NCBI RefSeq assembly: GCF_009601505.1
Contig: NZ_WITC01000115.1
Coordinates: 1-64,000 of the forward strand
Reading direction: 5' to 3'
Length of the DNA: 64,000 nt
DNA from: Sinorhizobium terangae
GTDB taxonomy: Bacteria; Pseudomonadota; Alphaproteobacteria; Rhizobiales; Rhizobiaceae
In this document: one piece after another, positions 43,258 through 52,116 of the stretch
How positions within the stretch are numbered: position 1 is the first letter of the stretch
How the letters are laid out: every line of letters begins with the position of its first letter
The notes under the pieces: model-generated
Databases searched by the model: none
Told to the model about the DNA's origin: nothing
What the model saw: only the letters and a program-made list of their open reading frames with translations
Made by a program: the position numbers and the translations under genes

Positions 43258-44934
43258 ATGAAACGGAATGGAGGAACGCTCCTCGTCGATAGCCTGAACG
43301 GGCTCGGTGCGACGAAGAGTTTCGGTGTGCCGGGCGAAAGCTATCTCGCGGTCCTCGATGCGCTGCACGACACGCGCGGGCGCCTCGACTATGTTCTGTG
43401 CCGCAACGAAGGCGGGGCGGCATTCATGGCGGCGGCCTATGGCAAACTGACAGGCCAGCCGGGCATCTGCTTCGTCACGCGCGGACCGGGTGCGACCAAT
43501 GCCTCGATCGGCGTGCACACCGCCATGCAGGACTCGGTTCCGATGCTGCTGTTCGTAGGTCAGGTCGGACGCGACATGCGGGGCCGCGAAGCCTTTCAGG
43601 AAGTCGATTATCGCGCGGCTTTCGGCACCATCGCAAAATGGGCCGTCGAGATCGACGACGCTGACCGGATTCCTGAGATCCTGTCCCGTGCTTGGACCAT
43701 GGCCGTCACCGGACGCCCCGGACCTGTGGTTATCGCTCTGCCGGAAGACATGCTCACCTCAATGACTGATGCAGAGCCTCTCTCGGGCCCCCTCGACATA
43801 TCGGAGCCGGCGCCATCAGCCGCCGCCATGGCGCGGCTTCGCGAAACGCTCGGCAGTGCCGAGCGCCCCGTCATTCTCTATGGCGGTTGCAACTGGAAGC
43901 CCGGCGCGATGGCGCGCGTGCAGAACTTCGCCGAGGCCTCCGATATTCCCGTGGTCGCCGTGTTTCGTTACCAGGACCGATATGACAACAATTCGCCGAC
44001 CTTTTGCGGCGAGGCCGGTGTCGGCATGGTCGAATCCGTCAAGACGATCTTGAGGGAAGCCGACGTCATCCTCGCGATCAACAATCGGTTCGGCGAGAAT
44101 TCAACGGACGGCTACACTCTCTTCGACGTGCCTAGCCCGAGGCAGGCCATCATCCATGTGCACGGTTCCGACCTCGAGATCGGCAAAGTCTACCGTCCTG
44201 CCCTCGGCATCCAGGCCGGACCGAACGCCTTTGCCGCGGCATTGGGCGATGTGGCCCCAGTCAAGGGCCCCTGGTCGCAATGGCGCGAGCGTGCTCGCGA
44301 CTCCTATCTGAAGGGCTTCGAACTCGGCGATCTGCCGTCACCGGTCGACATGGGCAAGGTCACGTCACTGCTCAACGACGTCCTGCCTGACGACGTCATC
44401 CTCACGAATGGCGCGGGCAATTTCACCGTCTGGCCGAACAAGTTCTTCAAGTTCGGTCCGAAGGCGCGCCTGCTGGCGCCGCAGTCTGGCGCCATGGGCT
44501 ATGGTGTCCCCGCGGCGATTGCCGCAAAGGTGGCGCATCCCGATCGCACGGTCGTCTGCTTCGCCGGGGACGGTGATTTTCAGATGAACTGCCAGGAACT
44601 CGCGACCGCGCTGCAGGCCGGCGCCCAGCCGATCATCCTGCTCCTCAACAACGGGATCTATGGCACCATTCGTGCGCATCAGGAGCGGCACTATCCGGAG
44701 CGCGTCTCCGGCACGACGATGGTCAATCCCGATTTCGTGGTGCTCGCGAAAGCCTATGGCTTCCACGCCGAGCGGGTCGAGACGACGGCCGACTTCGCCG
44801 CGGCCTTCGACCGCGCGCGTGCCTCGAAGACCGGTGCTTTGCTCGACCTCGACATTTCGCCAGAAGCACTCACACCGCGGCGCACGCTCAGCCAGATGCG
44901 TCAGGCCGCTCTCGCCGTAAAGGAACCCGCATGA
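43258..44934 (+). CDS. Thiamine diphosphate-dependent enzyme (acetolactate synthase-like)
   Basis: A 558-residue ThDP enzyme of the acetolactate synthase/benzoylformate decarboxylase superfamily, with PYR, central and PP domains. The cofactor-activating glutamate is Glu51 (CRNEGGAAFMAAAYG). The ThDP/Mg motif runs from FAGDGDFQMNCQEL to LLNNGIYGT. There is no partner regulatory subunit gene, so it is unlikely to be the biosynthetic acetolactate synthase; decarboxylation or carboligation of a 2-keto acid in this pathway is more likely. AGGA is 7 bases before ATG 43258, and its stop overlaps the next start (ATGA). Confidence 0.8.
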   Translation: MKRNGGTLLVDSLNGLGATKSFGVPGESYLAVLDALHDTRGRLDYVLCRNEGGAAFMAAAYGKLTGQPGICFVTRGPGATNASIGVHTAMQDSVPMLLFVGQVGRDMRGREAFQEVDYRAAFGTIAKWAVEIDDADRIPEILSRAWTMAVTGRPGPVVIALPEDMLTSMTDAEPLSGPLDISEPAPSAAAMARLRETLGSAERPVILYGGCNWKPGAMARVQNFAEASDIPVVAVFRYQDRYDNNSPTFCGEAGVGMVESVKTILREADVILAINNRFGENSTDGYTLFDVPSPRQAIIHVHGSDLEIGKVYRPALGIQAGPNAFAAALGDVAPVKGPWSQWRERARDSYLKGFELGDLPSPVDMGKVTSLLNDVLPDDVILTNGAGNFTVWPNKFFKFGPKARLLAPQSGAMGYGVPAAIAAKVAHPDRTVVCFAGDGDFQMNCQELATALQAGAQPIILLLNNGIYGTIRAHQERHYPERVSGTTMVNPDFVVLAKAYGFHAERVETTADFAAAFDRARASKTGALLDLDISPEALTPRRTLSQMRQAALAVKEPA

Positions 44935-47009
44935 CATCGCGTCATCAAATCCGCCTCGGCGCCGATATCGGCGGCACCTTCACCGATATCGCGCTCGATG
45001 TCGGGGGCACGCTCCATTCGACCAAGGTGCTGACGAACTATACGGCGCCCGAGCAGGCCATCCTCGACGGGATCGAGATCGTCGTCCGGGATGCCGGCAT
45101 CGCGACCGGCGATATCGACATCATCATCCATGGCACAACGCTCGCGACCAATGCGCTGATCGAGCGGCGCGGCGCGCGGACGGCCTTGGTCACCACGGAA
45201 GGTTTCCGGGACGTGCTTGAAATGCGCACCGAGAACCGCTTCGAACAGTACGACCTCAGCCTCGTGCTGCCGAAGCCGCTGATCCCGCGAGAAGACCGTT
45301 TCGTCGTCAAGGGTCGCATGGATGCGCAGGGCCGGGAGCTCCAGCCACTTGACGAGGCAACGCTCGAAGCGATCGCCGACACCATCGCCGCCGGCAATTT
45401 CGGCGCCATCGCCATCGGCTTCATCCACTCCTACATGAACCCGGCACATGAGCAGCGGGCGCGGGAAATACTGTCGCGCAAGCTCTCCATCCCGATCTCG
45501 ATCTCGTCGGAAGTGTCGCCGCAGATGCGGGAGTTCGAGCGCTTCAACACGGTCTGCGCTAATGCCTATGTGCGGCCCCAGATGGCGGACTATCTTTCCC
45601 GCCTGCAAGTGCGCCTCAAGGAGATGGGCGCGCAATGCCCGGTCTTCATGATCCACTCCGGCGGCGGCCTGATTTCCGTCGAGACCGCGGCGGAGTTCCC
45701 GGTGCGGCTGGTCGAGTCAGGCCCGGCGGGTGGCGCGATCTTCGCGGCCGACGTCGCCCGCCGTTTCGACCTGAACCGCGTCGTGTCCTATGACATGGGC
45801 GGCACGACAGCAAAAGTCTGCCTGATCGAGGACTTCGAGCCACAGACCGCGCGCACCTTCGAGGTCGCCCGCACCTACCGCTTCTCCAAGGGATCGGGCA
45901 TGCCGATCTCCATTCCCGTCATCGAGATGATCGAGATCGGCGCCGGCGGCGGTTCAATCGCCTGGGTCGATGCCATGGGACGGATCCAGGCAGGCCCGGA
46001 ATCGGCGGCCTCCGAACCCGGCCCGGCTTGCTACCAGCGTGGCGGCGAACGCCCCGCCATCACCGATGCCGATCTCGTGCTCGGCAAGCTCGATCCGGAC
46101 AATTTCGCCGGCGGCAAGATCAGGCTTTCGGTCGACAAGGCCAAGGCGGCGATCTCGCGCGATGTCGGCGAAAGGCTCAGCCTCGGACCGCAGGCGGCAG
46201 CCTTCGGCATCGTCGAGGTCGTCGACGAGAACATGGCCAATGCCGCGCGCGTGCACGCCGTCGAGCATGGCAAGAACATTTCCGACAATACGATGATTGC
46301 CTTCGGCGGCGCTGCCCCGCTGCATGCAGCGCGGCTGTGCGAAAAGCTCGGCGTCGATCGCTGCCTGATCCCGCAGGGCGCCGGTGTCGGCTCGGCCATC
46401 GGCTTCCTCAAGGCGCCGTTCGGCTACGAGGCGCTTGCCTCCAAAATCGTCGGCCTGTCGAAATTCGACGCGGCGTCGATCAACGCGATGCTCGACCAGC
46501 TGAAGGCGACCGCCGAGGGCTTCGTGCGCGCCGGCACCGAAGGTGTCATAACCCGCGAAGTAACGGCGTTCATGCGCTATGCCGGCCAAGGTTGGGAAAT
46601 CCCGGTCCCGATGCCAGACAGTGCATTCGTCAACGACGACAAGGCTTCGATCGAAGAGGCGTTCAAGGAGCGCTACGCGCAGTTCTTCGGCCGTGCGGTC
46701 GAAGGTCCGGAAGTGGAATTCGTGACCTGGTCGGTCAAGGCGAACGACATTCGCCCTGAAGGCGAAAAGTTCGCGCTCGACGCCAGCGGCCGTGCCGCCT
46801 CCGGTCACCCCACGCGCAATGTCTTCGATCCGGCGTCCGGCAAGGAATTGGAAACAGCGATCGTCCCGCGCGACGCGCTTGATGCCGGCGACCGGATTTC
46901 CGGACCTGCAGTCATCGTCGAGCGGGAAACCTCGACCGTCGTCACTTCGCCATTCGATGCCGTCATTCAGGCCGATGGCACCATCCTGCTCGTGCGGAAA
47001 GGGCTCTGA
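44931..47009 (+). CDS. hyuA: Hydantoinase/oxoprolinase subunit A (second HyuA-like)
   Basis: 692-residue paralogue of the protein at 32422, with ADIGGTFTDIALDVGG, HGTTLATNALIERRGA, YDMGGTTAKVCLIEDF and AFGGAAPLHAARLCEKLGVD. The last motif differs from the FGGSGPVHA of the other copy, which hints at a different substrate subgroup. Translation is coupled to the ThDP enzyme by the ATGA overlap, and subunit B starts 3 bases after its stop. Confidence 0.85.
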   Translation: MTSRHQIRLGADIGGTFTDIALDVGGTLHSTKVLTNYTAPEQAILDGIEIVVRDAGIATGDIDIIIHGTTLATNALIERRGARTALVTTEGFRDVLEMRTENRFEQYDLSLVLPKPLIPREDRFVVKGRMDAQGRELQPLDEATLEAIADTIAAGNFGAIAIGFIHSYMNPAHEQRAREILSRKLSIPISISSEVSPQMREFERFNTVCANAYVRPQMADYLSRLQVRLKEMGAQCPVFMIHSGGGLISVETAAEFPVRLVESGPAGGAIFAADVARRFDLNRVVSYDMGGTTAKVCLIEDFEPQTARTFEVARTYRFSKGSGMPISIPVIEMIEIGAGGGSIAWVDAMGRIQAGPESAASEPGPACYQRGGERPAITDADLVLGKLDPDNFAGGKIRLSVDKAKAAISRDVGERLSLGPQAAAFGIVEVVDENMANAARVHAVEHGKNISDNTMIAFGGAAPLHAARLCEKLGVDRCLIPQGAGVGSAIGFLKAPFGYEALASKIVGLSKFDAASINAMLDQLKATAEGFVRAGTEGVITREVTAFMRYAGQGWEIPVPMPDSAFVNDDKASIEEAFKERYAQFFGRAVEGPEVEFVTWSVKANDIRPEGEKFALDASGRAASGHPTRNVFDPASGKELETAIVPRDALDAGDRISGPAVIVERETSTVVTSPFDAVIQADGTILLVRKGL

Positions 47010-47012
47010 TCC

Positions 47013-48632
47013 ATGGGCGACATCAATGAAATCCGCATGCAGGTCATGTGGAACCGACTGATCTCGGTCGTTGAGGAACAGGCGTTAACCTTGCTCCGCA
47101 CCGCCTTCTCCACTTCGGTGCGCGAAGCCGGCGACTTGTCAGCGGGGGTCTACAATGCCAAGGGCGAAATGCTGGCCCAGGCTGTGACTGGCACGCCGGG
47201 CCACGTCAACACCATGGCAGAGGCCGTGCTGCATTTCATCGCCGAGATTCCACGCGAAGAAATGTACCCGGGCGATACCTATGTGACCAACGACCCCTGG
47301 AAAGGCACCGGTCATCTGCATGACATCACCATGATCTCGCCGTCCTTCAAGGGCGACGAGCTGATCGGCTTCTTTGCCTGCACCGCCCATGTCGTAGATG
47401 TAGGCGGGCGCGGCTTCGGCGCCGACGGCAAGTCGGTTTATGAGGAAGGCATCCAGATCCCGATCATGAAATTCGCCGAACGCGGCGTGGTGAACAAGGA
47501 TCTGTTGAAGATCCTCCGTCTCAACGTGCGCGAACCCGACCAGGTCATCGGCGACTTCTTCTCGCTCGCCGCCTGCAACGACGTCGGCCATCGCCGCCTG
47601 ATCGAGATGCTGAACGAAGTCGGCTATGACAATCTCGACACGTTGGGCGATTTCATTCTGTCACGCACCCATGCCGCGACCATGGAGCGCATCGCAGGAT
47701 TGCCGAAGGGGTCGTGGTCGAACGAGATGCTGACCGATGGTTATGACGAGCCGATCAAGCTCGCTGCAAAGGTCACGATCACCAATGACGGCGTCAATGT
47801 CGATTTCGCCGGCAGCGCGGCGGTAAGCCGCTGGGGTATCAACGTACCTCTGATCTATACCAAGGCCTATGCCTGCTATGCACTGAAATGCGTCGTCGCG
47901 CCTGACATCCCAAACAATGCGGCTTCGCTCGCTGTATTCAATGTGTCCTCGCCCAGCAATATCCTCAATGCCGGGCGCCCGGCGCCGGTCTCCGTGCGCC
48001 ATGTCATCGGCCACATGGTTCCGGACCTTGTCCTCGGCGCCCTGGCCAAGGCGCTTCCCGGTCAGATCCTTGCGGAAGGCGCGGCGGCGCTCTGGAACGT
48101 GCATATGTCCGTGCGTCCGGTCGCCGGTGCACCCGGCCGCCGAGCCGAGGTGCTGATGTTCAATTCGGGCGGCATGGGCGCGCGACCCGATCTTGACGGC
48201 CTGTCATCGACCGCGTTCCCCTCGGGCGTCCACACGATGCCGATCGAGGCAACGGAACATACCGGCCCGATCGTTATCTGGCGCAAGGAGCTTCGCCCGG
48301 ATTCCGGCGGTGACGGCAAGTATCGCGGTGGCCTCGGCCAGGTGATCGAAATCGCCCCCGCCGAGGGCCACGAATTCGATTTCTCGGCCATGTTCGACCG
48401 CATCTCCACGCCGGCACGGGGTCGTGCCGGCGGTAGGGATGGCGCACCGGGCTCGGCCACGCTCGACGACGGCACCAAGCTGCGTCCCAAGGGGTGGCAG
48501 CACGTGCCCGCAGGCCGAAGGCTGAAGCTCGAACTGCCGGGCGGCGGCGGCTTCGGCGATCCGGCCGAGCGCGCGCCCGAAGCCCGGGCCGAAGATCTGT
48601 CCAAGGGATATGTTACGGAGAAGAAGTCGTGA
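47013..48632 (+). CDS. hyuB: Hydantoinase/oxoprolinase subunit B (second HyuB-like)
   Basis: 539-residue subunit B, shorter than the copy at 34533. Motifs are RLISVVEEQALTLLRTAFST, AGDLSAGVYNAKGEML, TYVTNDPWKGTGHLHD, VDFAGSAAVSRWGIN, MPIEATEHTGPIV, and LPGGGGFGDPAERAPE at the C-terminus. It forms the enzyme with the HyuA at 44931. Its stop overlaps the GTG start of the aminotransferase gene, linking ring opening to transamination. Confidence 0.85.
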   Translation: MGDINEIRMQVMWNRLISVVEEQALTLLRTAFSTSVREAGDLSAGVYNAKGEMLAQAVTGTPGHVNTMAEAVLHFIAEIPREEMYPGDTYVTNDPWKGTGHLHDITMISPSFKGDELIGFFACTAHVVDVGGRGFGADGKSVYEEGIQIPIMKFAERGVVNKDLLKILRLNVREPDQVIGDFFSLAACNDVGHRRLIEMLNEVGYDNLDTLGDFILSRTHAATMERIAGLPKGSWSNEMLTDGYDEPIKLAAKVTITNDGVNVDFAGSAAVSRWGINVPLIYTKAYACYALKCVVAPDIPNNAASLAVFNVSSPSNILNAGRPAPVSVRHVIGHMVPDLVLGALAKALPGQILAEGAAALWNVHMSVRPVAGAPGRRAEVLMFNSGGMGARPDLDGLSSTAFPSGVHTMPIEATEHTGPIVIWRKELRPDSGGDGKYRGGLGQVIEIAPAEGHEFDFSAMFDRISTPARGRAGGRDGAPGSATLDDGTKLRPKGWQHVPAGRRLKLELPGGGGFGDPAERAPEARAEDLSKGYVTEKKS

Positions 48633-49834
48633 CCTGTATTGCTAGCCGACTGTCGGCGGTGAAGCCGTCGGCCTCCATGGCCGTTTCCCAGGCAGCGAAG
48701 GAGCTTGCAGCGACCGGCATCGATGTCATCGATCTCGGGCTTGGCGAGCCGGATTTTGCCGCACCCGCCCATATCACCAAGGCTGCGTTCGAGGCCGCCA
48801 GCCGGGAGCGTATGCTCTACACGGCGTCGCTGGGAACGCCGGATCTGCGCAAGGCGATTGCGGCCAAGTTCAAGCGCGAAAACGGCCTCGATTATGCGCT
48901 CGACCAGATCGCCGTCGCCAATGGCGCCAAGCAGATCATCTTCAACGCGCTGATGGCGAGCGTGGAGGAGGGCGACGAAATTCTCCTTCCCGCACCCTAT
49001 TTCGTGTCCTATCCCGAAATGGCGAAGTTGTTCGGGGGCGTCCCGGTGACGCCGGAATGCCTGGCTGAGGCGGGCTTCCGGCTGACGCCTGAGGTCCTTG
49101 AAGCGTCGATCACCGACAAGACGCGCTGGCTTTTCCTCAACATGCCTAGCAATCCCTCGGGTGCGGTCTATTCCAAGGAACAGCTCCAAGCGCTCGGCGC
49201 GGTTCTGGCGAAACACCCGCAGGTCCTGATCCTGTCCGACGAGATCTACGAGCACATCATCTTCGACGGCCGGACATTCGTCTCCTTCGGCGCGGCCTCC
49301 CCGGAACTGCTCGAACGCACACTGGTGGTCAACGGCGTTTCAAAAGCTTATGCCATGACCGGATGGCGCGTCGGCTATGCCGCCGGCCCGAAGGACCTCA
49401 TCAAGGCGATGGCGACTGTCCAGAGCCAGTCCTGCACATCCGTAAGCGCGCCCGCCCAAATCGCTGCCAAAGCTGCGCTCGAAGGGCCGCAGGACGAGGT
49501 ATCAACGTTCTGCGCCGCCTTCGAACGCCGCCGAAATCTTGTCGTCGAGGGCATATCGAGGATCGATGCGCTCACACTCGATCCCCCGGAAGGTGCGTTC
49601 TACGCGTATATAGGTTGTGCTGCGCTGATCGGTGCCGTCACCCCCTCCGGCCAAACACTTGCCGACGACGTCGCGGTGGCCAAGTATCTTCTCGATGAAG
49701 GTCATGTGGCGGCGGTGCCGGGCACAGCCTATGGCCTCTCGCCGTTCTTCCGCATTTCCACGGCAACATCGGAAGAGGTTTTGATCGAGGCAGTGACGCG
49801 CATCGGCCGCGCCGTTGCCAAGCTCAAGAAGTGA
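48629..49834 (+). CDS. Class I/II aminotransferase (AspC family)
   Basis: PLP-dependent aminotransferase of 401 residues, subgroup I-gamma like bacterial aspartate/prephenate aminotransferases. Motifs are DLGLGEPDFAAPAH, YTASLGTPDLRKAIA, NMPSNPSGAVYS, LSDEIYEHIIFDG and the lysine segment NGVSKAYAMTGWRVGY. GTG 48629 is the start, with ACGGAG 8 bases upstream and the previous stop overlapping. In this operon it probably moves the amino group from the HyuAB-released amino acid, but a broad substrate range is common in the family. Confidence 0.85.
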   Translation: MTCIASRLSAVKPSASMAVSQAAKELAATGIDVIDLGLGEPDFAAPAHITKAAFEAASRERMLYTASLGTPDLRKAIAAKFKRENGLDYALDQIAVANGAKQIIFNALMASVEEGDEILLPAPYFVSYPEMAKLFGGVPVTPECLAEAGFRLTPEVLEASITDKTRWLFLNMPSNPSGAVYSKEQLQALGAVLAKHPQVLILSDEIYEHIIFDGRTFVSFGAASPELLERTLVVNGVSKAYAMTGWRVGYAAGPKDLIKAMATVQSQSCTSVSAPAQIAAKAALEGPQDEVSTFCAAFERRRNLVVEGISRIDALTLDPPEGAFYAYIGCAALIGAVTPSGQTLADDVAVAKYLLDEGHVAAVPGTAYGLSPFFRISTATSEEVLIEAVTRIGRAVAKLKK

Positions 49835-50664
49835 TGGACACGACAATGGCCAAGGATTTCAACAGCATTCTAATCACGGGCGCCGCCGGCCGCCTGGGAA
49901 CCCAGCTCCGCAACGGGTTGGCGCATCTAGCCAACGAGGTCCGCGTCGCCGACCGGGTCGAGATCTCCGATCTGGCGCCGCATGAACAAGATTTCGTCTT
50001 CGATCTCGCGGATGCTAAAGCGGTCGAAAATGCCGTAAAAGGCGTCGACGCCATCGTCCATTTCGGTGGGGCGCCGCTCGAAACGGCGTGGAAGACGATT
50101 CTCGCGTCCAATATCGAGGGCAGCTACAATATCTACGAGGCGGCGCGTCGCCACGGCGTCAAGCGAGTCGTTTACGCCTCCTCCGTCCATGCCATCGGCT
50201 ATCACAAGCTAACGGACAATATCGACGAGGCTGCCCCGGTGCGCCCGGACAGCCTTTACGGCGTCTCGAAATGCTTTGTCGAAGCGCTGGCGCAGTTCTA
50301 TTGGGACAAGTTCGGCCTGGAAAGCGCCTGCCTGCGCATCTTCTCATCCTTCCCGGAACCGCCGGAGCGCCGCATGCTGTGGTCCTGGCTGTCGTTTGAT
50401 GATTGCGTTCGGCTGGTGGAGGCGGCGCTGACCGCGCCGCATATCGGCTGCACCATCGCCTTCGGCCTATCCGACAACAAGGTCTGCCCGGTCGACAATA
50501 CCAATTGGGGGAGGCTGGGCTATCATCCCAGGGACAATACCGAATTCGCGCGCCAGAAAGTCGAGGCCGCCGTGCCGCGCCTCGACCCGCACGCCCCCGC
50601 AACCCAGCATCTCGGCGGCTGGTTCGTCGACCTGCCGCATCCCGACCACGAGGCGTCCAAATGA
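49834..50664 (+). CDS. NAD-dependent epimerase/dehydratase, uronate dehydrogenase-like
   Basis: Extended SDR of 276 residues matching uronate dehydrogenase (Udh), which oxidizes uronic acids to aldarolactones. The Rossmann motif is ITGAAGRLGTQLRNGL; other shared parts are VHFGGAPLETAW, YNIYEAARRHGVKRVVYASS, PDSLYGVSKCFVEALA (catalytic Tyr and Lys) and the C-terminal GYHPRDNTEFARQ. GTG 49831 and ATG 49846 are alternative starts; ATG 49834 touches the previous stop. A true uronate role fits the aldarate-type genes at 61936 and 62910 but not the amino-acid-type neighbours, so the substrate is open. Confidence 0.75.
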   Translation: MDTTMAKDFNSILITGAAGRLGTQLRNGLAHLANEVRVADRVEISDLAPHEQDFVFDLADAKAVENAVKGVDAIVHFGGAPLETAWKTILASNIEGSYNIYEAARRHGVKRVVYASSVHAIGYHKLTDNIDEAAPVRPDSLYGVSKCFVEALAQFYWDKFGLESACLRIFSSFPEPPERRMLWSWLSFDDCVRLVEAALTAPHIGCTIAFGLSDNKVCPVDNTNWGRLGYHPRDNTEFARQKVEAAVPRLDPHAPATQHLGGWFVDLPHPDHEASK

Positions 50665-51866
50665 AGAATTCCTACGATGTCGTGGTCGTCGGCGGCGCTG
50701 TCATCGGCTCGGCCGTCGCCTATTATCTCTCCGCCAATCCGGATTTCGACGGCTCGATTCTCGTGATCGAGAAGGACCCGACCTATGCGAAGGCGTCGAC
50801 TTCCCTGTCGTCGTCTTCGATCCGGACGCAATTCTCCAATCCGATCAATGTCAGGATCAGCCAGTATGGTTCCGAGGTCATTCGCAACTTCGCCGACATG
50901 ATGCAGGTGGGCGACGATCGCCCGGATCTGGGTTTTCAATCTGGCGGCTATCTCTTTCTTGCCAACAGGCCGCAGCAAGTGCAGACCCTCCGCGAAAACC
51001 ATAAGGCGCAAATATCCTGTGGCGCCGACGTTTTGCTTCTCAACCGCGATGAACTCGCCAACGCGTTTCCGCATCTCAATGTCGCCGATATCGAGCTCGC
51101 ATCCTACGGCCGGTCCGGCGAGGGCTGGTTCAACAATACCGGCCTGATGTACGGCTTCCGCAACAAGGCGCGTTCGCTCGGTGTGGACTATGTTGCCGAC
51201 GAGGTCGTGGGCATTGGGCGCCAAGGAAGTCGCGTGACCTCCGTTGCCCTGAAGTCGGGTACGACCGTCGGTGCCGGCACGATCGTGAACTGCTCAGGTC
51301 CGCGCGCGGCATTGACGGCGCGTATGGCGGGCCTCGATATCCCGGTGGAGCCGCGCAAGCGCACGTTGTTTGTCTTCGATTGCGCCGACACACCGGAAGG
51401 CACGGCCAACATCAACGATGGCCGACTGCCGCTGATGATCGACCCGAGCGGTGTGTTCTGCCGTCCCGAGGGCCGCTTTTTCCTGACGGGCTGCCCACCT
51501 GTCGAGGACCCAACGTCGGACTGGGACGATTTCGAACCGCGCTATGAAGAATTCGAAGAGATCATCTGGCCGGCACTCGCCGAACGCTCGCCGAAATTCG
51601 AAGCGATCAAGGTCGTCAATCAATGGGCAGGTCATTACGATTACAACACCCTCGACCAAAATCTGATCGTCGGCCGCCATCCTGAAGTGCGCAACTTCCT
51701 CTTCGCAAATGGCTTTTCGGGCCACGGTTTGCAGCAGGGACCGGCCACCGGCCGAGGTGTGTCCGAACTTATCATTTATAACGAGTATCGAACCCTCGAT
51801 TTGACGGAAGTCGGGTACGAGAGAGTCCTCAACAATCGACCTTTTATCGAAAGGGCAGTCATATAG
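50661..51866 (+). CDS. FAD-dependent oxidoreductase (DAO family)
   Basis: 401-residue flavoprotein of the sarcosine/glycine oxidase-like DAO family: FAD motif DVVVVGGAVIGSAVAYYLS, ribityl-region SSSSIRTQFSNPINVRIS, and C-terminal FANGFSGHGLQQGPATGRG. It probably oxidizes a secondary amine or N-methyl amino acid to an imine. Start ATG 50661 overlaps the previous stop (ATGA), with GAGG 8 bases upstream. Last gene of the operon beginning at 41683. The 250 bases from 51867 to 52116 hold no recognizable gene; an insertion-sequence scar was considered but not supported. Confidence 0.8.
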   Translation: MKNSYDVVVVGGAVIGSAVAYYLSANPDFDGSILVIEKDPTYAKASTSLSSSSIRTQFSNPINVRISQYGSEVIRNFADMMQVGDDRPDLGFQSGGYLFLANRPQQVQTLRENHKAQISCGADVLLLNRDELANAFPHLNVADIELASYGRSGEGWFNNTGLMYGFRNKARSLGVDYVADEVVGIGRQGSRVTSVALKSGTTVGAGTIVNCSGPRAALTARMAGLDIPVEPRKRTLFVFDCADTPEGTANINDGRLPLMIDPSGVFCRPEGRFFLTGCPPVEDPTSDWDDFEPRYEEFEEIIWPALAERSPKFEAIKVVNQWAGHYDYNTLDQNLIVGRHPEVRNFLFANGFSGHGLQQGPATGRGVSELIIYNEYRTLDLTEVGYERVLNNRPFIERAVI

Positions 51867-52116
51867 GACCTGGTGGCCGTAGCCGTCGACGGCAACGGTG
51901 TCTGACATGGTTCGATGAATGTGTGGCAACCGCATGAAGCAGTTCATCTGCTCTTGCACCGATCCGAAGCACTTCTCGCGGCGTTGGCCTCGAGAACTCT
52001 TCAATGCGGGCCATAGTTGCCGATGAAATGGCCCGGCAGGCGTTCCGACGCCGAATTGTCCGAACTCATGGCGGCTGCCGAACCGTTGCGGGCGTCAATG
52101 AAGTCGACGGAGGTCG

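Noticed and set aside
51867-52116. Insertion-sequence remnant
   Set aside because: No terminal inverted repeats, target duplication or transposase motif could be recognized in any frame.
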